From: Leptodontidium sp. MPI-SDFR-AT-0119
Taxonomy: Eukaryota > Ascomycota > Leotiomycetes > Helotiales > Leptodontidiaceae
Assembly: GCA_020726505.1 (NCBI GenBank)
Contig: JAHLEZ010000025.1
Coordinates: forward strand, 124,001 to 188,000
Direction of reading: 5' to 3'
DNA: 64,000 nt
Shown here: positions 56,532 through 64,000 of the stretch, piece by piece
Layout of the letters: each line of letters starts with the position of its first letter
How positions within the stretch are numbered: position 1 is the first letter of the stretch
The notes under the pieces: model-generated
What the model was told of the DNA's origin: nothing
Seen by the model: the letters and a program-made list of their open reading frames with translations, nothing else
Database searches by the model: none
Program-made: the position numbers and the translations under genes

Positions 56532-58341
56532 ATGGTTCACCTCAACGCCATTCCCAAGGACCATGAGATCGACAGGCCCCTCGTCGAGGGCATGGACAAG
56601 CTGAAGCTGAGGTTCGAGAGCCCCTTGAGCGATGTCTTCACCACTTCTGTCTATGGCAGTCGCTTCGCCGGCGAGGATCTTCCTAAGCACGAGATACCAG
56701 AGACAGAGATGCCCAAGGAGATTGCCTACCGCCTGATTAAGGATGACTTGAGTTTGGACGGTAACCCCTTGCTGAAGTAAGTCCTCCTGCCGCCGTTCCC
56801 GAAGCTCCGAGGGGTCTAGGTGGAGGATTGATGGGGGTAATCACAGACGCTACATGAAGGGCTGATTGTTTGACCTGCCCTGCAGCTTGGCTTCATTCGT
56901 GACGACATACATGGTACGGGCCGCACCACTTCACAGCATCTGGAAAGTCAATTCTCGAGTACAGCAGCAGAATGATAGCTGACATGGCCCCTCGTCATGC
57001 AGGAAAAAGAAGCCGAAGACCTCATGACCGAATCCTTCTCCAAGAACTTCATCGACTACGAGGAATACCCCCAGTCCGCCGACATCCAAAACCGCTGTGT
57101 CTCAATGATCGGCCGGCTCTTTAACGCCCCTACAACCGGCAACGATGCCGCCGCAGTCGGCACCTCGACCATCGGATCCTCCGAAGCTATTATGCTCGCC
57201 GTCCTCGCTATGAAGAGGCGCTGGAAGAACGCTCGCGTGGCGGCCGGTAAGCCCACGGATAAGCCCAATATCATTATGAGTTCTGCTGTGCAGGTTTGTT
57301 GGGAGAAGGCGGCTAGGTACTTTGAGGTCGAGGAGAAATACGTTTTTTGTACGCCGGATCGATATGTCATTGATCCGGAGGAGACAGTGAAGATGGTGGA
57401 TGAAAATACGATTGGTATCTGTGTTATTCTAGGCACGACATATACGGGAGAGTACGAGGATGCGAAAGCAATTAATGATCTGCTAATCAAGAAGAACATT
57501 AATACGGTTATCCACATTGATGCTGCGTCTGGTGGATTCGTGGCTCCGTTCGTGGCTCCCGAATTGGAGTGGGATTTCAGACTCGAGAAGGTTGTTTCGA
57601 TCAACACATCTGGTCACAAGTATGCATCTCTCTCACCTTCCCCCTCCATTGCACGTATCTAACCCTACTTGTACCAGGTACGGACTCGTTTATCCCGGCG
57701 TAGGCTGGATCATCTGGCGCGCCCCCGAGTACCTCCCCAAAGAGCTCGTCTTCAACATCAACTATCTCGGCGCAGACCAAGCCTCCTTCACCCTCAACTT
57801 CTCCAAAGGCGCCTCCCAGGTCATCGGCCAATACTACCAGCTGATTCGCCTCGGAAAGCACGGCTACCGCTCCATCATGACCAACCTCACGCGCACCGCA
57901 GACTACCTCTCCGACTCCCTCGAGCAGCTCGGCTTCGTCATCATGTCCAAGAAGAACGGCACTGGCCTCCCCCTAGTCGCGTTCCGGTTCAAGACGGGCG
58001 AAAAGCACTACGACGAGTTCGCGCTCGCTCATCAGCTGAGAGGCAGATCCTGGGTCGTACCGGCGTACACGATGGCGCCCCACACGGACGATCTGAAGAT
58101 GTTGCGGGTGGTGGTCAGGGAGGATTTCAGCAAGAGTAGATGCGATCAGTTGCTCCAAGATATCAAACTCTGCCTCGAGGTCCTAGATCAGATGGACAAG
58201 GCCGAGCTGAAGCGCAACCAGGAATACATCTCGAAGCACTTGACTACGCACGGGAGGACTGGCGGAAGAAGCCACAAGCATTACCATGGCGAGACGCACA
58301 GCTTGCAGGGCAAGCACGGCAAGACACACGGTGTCTGCTAA
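56532..58341 (+). CDS. gadA: glutamate decarboxylase
   Basis: A PLP enzyme converting glutamate to GABA and CO2 in the cytosol, first step of the GABA shunt. Exons 56532-56776, 56886-56913, 57003-57619 and 57678-58341 give 517 aa, including a 28-nt micro-exon (LASFVTTYM) whose phases fit exactly. Group II decarboxylase motifs: [54 protein letters not shown] and [18 protein letters not shown] with the PLP-binding Lys297 at the exon 3/4 junction. C-terminal tail is His/Lys-rich ([17 protein letters not shown]), possibly regulatory. The start follows a CCATCATGG context and a pyrimidine/CCAAT-rich leader at 56400-56530. Confidence 0.96.
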
Positions 58342-58730
58342 GCTAGCCTGCGCACATGGTTTTGATTGCCGGCTTGAAGTCAGCGATTCGATATCCTCGT
58401 CTAAGAGAAATGTCTTTGTAAACGCTTTTAGTTTCAAAGCACTTTATCACAGTCGTAACAATAGTAGCTTAAGGTTTCTTGGTTGGTGTACTTTTGACCG
58501 TAGTGATAGTAGTAATGTGGAGTTATATACGTAATACTTCATATATACGTAAAGTACTTTCCAAGATTTAGGAAGTAATTATTATACTCACGACAATAAC
58601 AATGTTTGATGATTGGTTTATGGTTTTGTAGTTTTACTAGATTAAAAAACATTTCTTTACATTACTTAGACTTTAGATGCTCCTCCCAATTATGTTTAAG
58701 GAATTGGAGGTTATAACGGAGATAATTAGA

Positions 58731-59264
58731 GGCCACAGCTAAAGCCACTGATGGAAATAGCTAAATCAACTCATAATATTTTCAAAAAATATAAAACATG
58801 TGCATATTAAGATTTTTTTTAAAATTCTTTAACTTTTATAAAACAAATATTATAAATAAAAGATACTATTAATAGATCTTAACTAATAATAACCCTAAGT
58901 TAAAAATAATTAAATATTAAATATTTTAGCTTTTAATTAAAAAGCGACCAATAAATATATTTTAGCCTTAAAACTTTAATTTAAAAGTTATAATTATATT
59001 ATATAAGCTTATTTAATTAAAAAAAAATTTAAAATCTATTATTTTAAGAGTTTTTCATAATAAAAGAAATTATAGCTTTTTTTTCGAAGTATTTTTTATT
59101 ATATAACTTACAAGTTATAGGATATTTTTAAATACAGATAAGATAAAAAGTATTTAATAATAATTAATAAAGAGATCTGATTAATTAGTTTCCTCATAGC
59201 TTATAATTAAATATCTGGTTATGAGTTGATTTAGCTATTTCCATGAGAGGCTTTAGCTGTGGCC
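58731..59264. mobile_element. 534-bp MITE with 50-bp inverted ends
   Basis: Ends GGCCACAGCTAAAGCC and its inverted partner GGCTTTAGCTGTGGCC, with homology continuing about 50 bp (GGAAATAGCTAAATCAACTC near both). Flanked by TAATTAGA (58723-58730) and TAATTAAA (59265-59272), an 8-bp duplication with one transition. No coding capacity; the interior is extremely AT-rich. The 8-bp duplication suggests a hAT-derived miniature element. Confidence 0.85.
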
Positions 59265-59272
59265 TAATTAAA

Positions 59273-60511
59273 TGATTTTGCGGCCGTTGCCGTAGGCACA
59301 ATCCACGGCTTAGTAATCTTTCTTGAGTATAAAATCATTTTGCTGGAAAACGGTAAGTAATAAATAATCGATGATATTGTGATGTATTAAAAGACTTTCT
59401 TAGATTTTTGTCTTGGGAGAGCGATGGGGTTATAAATGGAATGGAGGCAATATCAACGTGCACATTGATGTATTACCGCGTACTTCGGCGAGTCGGCGAA
59501 ACTGCGGTTTTCGTCCCTGGGCCAATCAGTTGATAAAAATTATTACTACGCTGGGTCCGTGCCAGCCGATTTTGGCCTATATGATTCTAAGTGGACTGAG
59601 GTTATTGTGGTGACATCCATATTTCTCGCCACATGCTTGATTCGATGTGCTAGCTCCAACATGTGATTTAGGCCAAGCCACTCATTCGATGCGCTAGTTC
59701 AAACATGTGATTCTTATGTGCTAATGAAGACTTTGAGTCTTTGGCATGTGAATTAGTGGCGCCACCTACGATCGGTCGAAAGCAGCCTTAAGATCTTAAC
59801 CCATGACTTTGGCTGCTTTTCATGTGAAAGAAGGAAGCTGACAGTCAGCTTGAGACATTTCATCAATAGATGCCAGGCTGTATTCACGAGGCGACTTGGA
59901 GAAAGGTTCCAGCAGGAATGCATGCTGAAGAGGCGTCATAGAGCTGAATGGGGATACAATTCGGGAGGTGCTGGAATAAACCTTAAAATGCATCGCGCAT
60001 TTCCATGTAATGTAGTCGATAATGCACGCCCGTTGAACGACGTCGTTTTAAGGCTGTTAAACTAACTGACGTTTTGCTACTTATAAACCAACTTTATTTG
60101 GTTTTCATATAGCCTTAACGTACGTAATGATGTCGTTGCTAAGAACCGACGGATAAACGTACTTATAAATTTGCTTTTATAGTGTTTCTAATTGCTTTTT
60201 TAATACTTAGCCTTATTAAGATAAAATTATTTTTAACTTTTATATCTCTTACTTCCGTTTCTCACTTTAAAGAACTAGTCCACGACTTTAAATACTTTAA
60301 ATATTTGATTATATATATACTTATCTTATTCCGGCGACCTAAAAAAGTAATTTTTACTATAGAAAACGCGTGATCCGGATTTGAGGACATAAGTAGAAGA
60401 ATAAGTATACTCGATTTTGAGTCTTATTCCAGCTTATTTAAACCTAATTCTAGTAAATCAAATTAACTAAATCAAATTAACTCGCCTGGTAAATCCACGC
60501 TAATGAGTTGT
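59273..60511. other. intergenic repeat debris
   Basis: A duplicated short motif (GCTAG-TCCAACATGTGATT, GCTAG-TCAAACATGTGATT) at about 59648-59713. Frames at 59413-59613 and 59850-60065 show no domain. 60060-60510 is AT-rich. Confidence 0.35.
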
Positions 60512-60813
60512 TGTTACGACCTACGATGCGCCTCGTATTCTAACCGACACGGGCTCGTAGTATCGCTAGCTATACGATAGCGCTAAGCCTAATAAAGAAG
60601 ACTAAGTGACGAGCCTGCGATATATTAACGTAAATAGCACTCGACTACGCTAGGCCACATTAAGAGGGTCTTTCATATATATATACTCGAGCCCTCCCTT
60701 ACAAAGAGCTCTCCTTTTCTCCTTGTCTTTTCTTCTCGATTCTGAGCGTAGCCTTAGGTCTAAATACAAAGCTTGAGTCAACTCGCCGTATCAACCTTTG
60801 GCCAGCCGTAACA
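60512..60813 (+). mobile_element. solo LTR with 5-bp target duplication
   Basis: 302 bp from TGTTACGACC to CCGTAACA, flanked by GTTGT (60507-60511, 60814-60818). Same family and orientation as 28449-28750 but with more C-to-T/G-to-A changes (for example ATACGATAGCG where the other copy has ATGCGACGGCG). Confidence 0.93.
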
Positions 60814-61492
60814 GTTGTATGGGAAAACAAATTAAATTAACTTAATTTGATCTAATAATAATGGCTAAGCTTTCTTCTATATTATTAATTAATATTTATT
60901 AACTTTGAAGCTTTAAAAAGAGTCTTCGTGATTAACCAATCAACACAAGAAGATGAAGCTTGCAAATAGAGACAATGCATTCCTTAAAAAGAGGACGATT
61001 TGGAGATCGGCTAAAGAAGACGATTGGATTAAGTGAAATCGCAACTAATCAAAAAAGGAATGGCACTAATCCCTTCATGGTTGTAAACCAATCCCATAAC
61101 CATTTTTGTAATAGTAATACTGTTTTGAGCTTTTTTTTATTTTTTTTATAAAATATAATTAAAATCCTCACCTTTTGAATTTAAACTCTGTAGTTAGATA
61201 GAATCTAAACAAGCGCTCCGATGCATGGTCCAATGCATGGTCAATGCAAAAAGCTGCTCCTGAGAATCAAAGAGTCAAGTAACTAGCCTAGACAAAATAC
61301 TTTTGACAGCTTATTTTCATGACTTATGGTGTTAAAAGATCTAAAAGGAGGTGGTCTAGCTACGACGGCTCACTAATGAAATACCAAAGTGGGTTGAGGT
61401 TGGAAGAATATCTGTTTATGGTAGATCCTACGTGTCTTTAGCCTGACAACTGAGCGGCTTGAGAGTAGTGTATCTGGCCATTTGTTGCAGTT
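60814..61492. other. intergenic, no gene seen
   Basis: AT-rich on the left; from about 61300 normal composition, likely the 3' UTR of the regulator gene. A short frame at 60960-61151 has no domain. Confidence 0.35.
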
Positions 61493-64000
61493 TTAGATGT
61501 AATCTTGAAAGTCAAAGTTCAGCGCTTGACGTGAGAACCAGTCTTCGCTTAGGGGATCAGGAGTTCGGGGCTGTCCATAGTATTCACCACTACTGGCACC
61601 AGGATAATATACTGGTTCGGAGTCATGATGAAGTGATTCGTTGGGCCGTTGGGTTGGTTGAACTTCTTGGTGCGACACGTCGGCTCCTGCAAGACAATTG
61701 TCGTTAGAAAGAAAACGACTAACCATCAAAGGAGAGAATAGGTTGACGCAATATAAATATAGCCGGCTGATCATACCTTTCTTCTCGCCATTAGTTAGGC
61801 GCTTTCGGAGGCCTTCGAGGACTAGGTTGGCCTGTGTTGCGGACTCGACTTCAGGAGTGTAGTGGTTGAATATTTCCATGGCAAGGGACAATGAATCGTC
61901 GGATAATGTCCCAGTAACGTCTTGAGGAGAGCATAGTTGTGAGGCTAGGACAACGGTTGCTGCGCCGAAAGTAACTGTTGCAGAGAAGATTAGAAACGTT
62001 CCTAGAGTTGAATAATAATACGGTTAAAACGCACAGTAAATGGTCCACCATGCTGAGCACCTGTACACACTGTCCTTATCCTGGTGTAACACTAATATCA
62101 GGTCACGCGCTGTATCTAAACATACTTGGGCCATTCTTTTGGCTAATTCGCGTCCGAGGCTATTTTGATCTGGTATGGCAGAGTGTGGCTCTTTTCTTGA
62201 CGCTGAACGGGCCAGAGAGAGAATAACCGGTCTCAGCAGGAGGAGTCGCGTATACAAGAACCTGTAGGGAGTTAGTGTCCATCATTGGTTGTTGCTTCGG
62301 AGAGGAGCTTCTGATAATACCCACCTACAGTACAAAACCCTAGCTTGAAGCAGAGAGTTGCCTGTTGGAGCGTCCGAGCTCATTAAGAGACTTTGTAGTT
62401 TGAGATTACTTGGAAGAGCTTCAAGAAATCGATCCAGTTTCGAGTCCAGCCGCAGCATTTCGTACAAGTCCGGCATAGGCCTCTCCTCATATTTTCCATC
62501 GGTACGAGTTTGTGCTTGGTCGTCTTCTGCATAGAACGAATGCAACACCTCGTTCAAAATGTCCAAGAGCTGAATAGTATATACAAATGAGCCTATTCGA
62601 CACTGTGAGGTTATTGGCTGGGTGCCTTCTCCATCTTCTAGGAGGTACTCATCGTCCACTATGAGCGGTTGTGGTACTGACGAGCTGTCGGGGAGCATAG
62701 TTGGCCGTCCAAAGGTTGTGCATATCAATCTTTGAGTTTTTAACATATTTCGTAACCATCTCTTCTCCTTGAACAACTCTCACAGATAACAACAACTATC
62801 CGAAAAGATGGATTTTCTCACCTGTCTAATGTTACACACGTGTACCATATCCGTCTCCGCATCTCTCTCACAAGTTGATTGCTTGTTCCTGACGTGCTCC
62901 GGTTGAGATGCAGGCCGAGACTTTGAGCCACTCGCATTGCAAGCCCAACGACATTCCAACATCGGCTTGCGTATGTAGTGGACTGTAGGTAAACAGCGGT
63001 TAATAGCAGCAGCTGGACAGCCGGCAATGATGCCACATCGAGGGCATCGATTGGAACAATTCCTCTGGCCCGTTGGTAGAACTGGTCTGACAAAGACGCC
63101 AACGTGCCCCGGTGCACACTTTTGGTTAATCTGCATCCAATCGCGAGGACAATATTCAAAGTCGCCAATATGATTGGATCAGGCGTCGCTCCAGGAGTTT
63201 CTGCCACGTTTGTCGGCTCCCAAAGCTGGTTATAGAAATGGGTGAATGTCGGTCTGTGCAAAATGGGGAAGATTGAGTGCGTGACGTCCCAGAAGTTATT
63301 CACATAGCTGTCGGAAATTCTGCGGATTGGCAAGATTTCCAAGCCTGACAATTGTCTTGCTTGTCTGTCAGCCTTCTCCACGCTGTGCATCTCATGTTTG
63401 ACCTCGGCGCTATTCCTGGATGGCTCTCCAAAGTTGCCAGTTTCGCCTGTGATCAGAAATACGCGTTCGACAAATGAGATTGTTGAAGATGTGCCGTATA
63501 GTACCTCGGGATCATGGACACACGTCGATACAGTTGCTAGGGCATCTGAAGATGTGCTCTCGTAGGTATGCAGAGCTGTGGCCGAAGCCATGCGGATTTT
63601 AGATCGACTGTGAGTTGTTGATTGAACAAGAAAATTGGGTTGGTCAGACTTATTTAACTTATCGTCTTCACGGGAAGATGAGGGTCTCGGTCGAGAGTCT
63701 GTTATAACAGTCAGTAGCCTCGTTCTTCCGTTTCCCAACGAGACGGATCGATCATATCGTCGACGCCGACGCAACCTACTTCTCGACCGGTCCACATAAT
63801 CACTCTGCTTGCTGGCGACAGGATTATCACCAAGACACATGGGCCTGAGGAGATGACTTCCCCTCTCCACTTGCTCCAACCTGTTTTCTAATGCCTGTAT
63901 ATATCTCCAGGCGTGTTAACAACGACGGACGGACGGATGGCCGCTCGGGTCTTAGGAGGAGCTCGAGGTGAGACGACGTACTTGCGTGTGTACAATGTGC
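61493..64000 (-). CDS. fungal-specific transcription factor (Fungal_trans), 5' end off window
   Basis: A nuclear regulator of the Zn2Cys6 class, partial. Exons 64000-about 63982, 63894-62822, 62729-62325, 62261-62035, 61974-61777 and 61686-61493 join in phase. ALENRLEQVE at the start of the second exon is the linker coiled coil that normally follows the zinc cluster, so the cluster lies beyond the right edge. The Fungal_trans middle homology region is present: YVNNFWDVTHSIFPILHRPT, FYQRARGIVPIDALDVASLP, RCWNVVGLAMRVAQSLGLHL, MRRRIWYTCVTLDRLICTTFGRP, and the C-terminal helices (LYTRLLLLRPVIL, AWWTIYFTFGAATVVLASQL). A 60-nt intron is preferred over a 33-nt one before FTFGAA. Targets unknown; the neighbour is an LTR, not a cluster. 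Confidence 0.87.

Noticed and set aside
1..64000. CRISPR arrays, tRNA and rRNA genes
   Set aside because: Fungal DNA; no regular spacer arrays, no convincing tRNA cloverleaf or rRNA segment was seen on either strand.

Overview
The window is filamentous ascomycete (Pezizomycotina) DNA. Genes carry short GT-AG introns of about 45-70 nt, several with CTGAC- or CTAAC-like branch points. Protein families are typically fungal: a CYP505 P450-reductase fusion, a HET-domain remnant, a Fungal_trans regulator, and Fot/pogo, hAT, piggyBac and Tc1-like transposons. Many repeats show C-to-T and G-to-A decay with TAG/TAA replacing Gln and Trp codons, which suggests repeat-induced point mutation (RIP). I could not fix the genus; Leotiomycetes is only a guess.

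Layout. 1-12 kb is repeat-rich. It holds a tandem repeat, a duplicated block, a solo LTR split by a pogo-like element (2257-4705), a decayed TPR gene, a MADS-like small ORF and a second Fot/pogo element (9976-11823). 13-22 kb is genic: a four-exon membrane protein, a mitochondrial NAD+-type carrier, and an old yellow enzyme with one apparent frameshift. 22-32 kb is a graveyard: an unidentified repeat ORF, a broken HET gene, and a nest in which a Fot remnant holds a complete hAT element (27198-31661), which in turn holds a solo LTR and a Tc1-like remnant.

32-44 kb is a catabolic block. It has a ketopantoate-reductase-like enzyme, fumarylacetoacetase and homogentisate dioxygenase (the last two divergent over a 593-bp promoter), a decayed NmrA-like gene, an enolase-superfamily dehydratase, a decayed P450 and a Dabb-domain protein. 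Homogentisate dioxygenase opens the aromatic ring and fumarylacetoacetase makes fumarate and acetoacetate. The isomerase between them is not in the window.

44-64 kb contains a piggyBac element, the CYP505 gene (seven exons, 1061 aa), a six-TM membrane protein, glutamate decarboxylase, a 534-bp MITE, a third solo LTR, and a Zn-cluster-type regulator that runs off the right edge. Four insertions have perfect target-site duplications of 5 or 8 bp (three LTRs, the hAT), two are bounded by TA, and the MITE has a near-perfect 8-bp duplication. The order of insertions can therefore be read directly.
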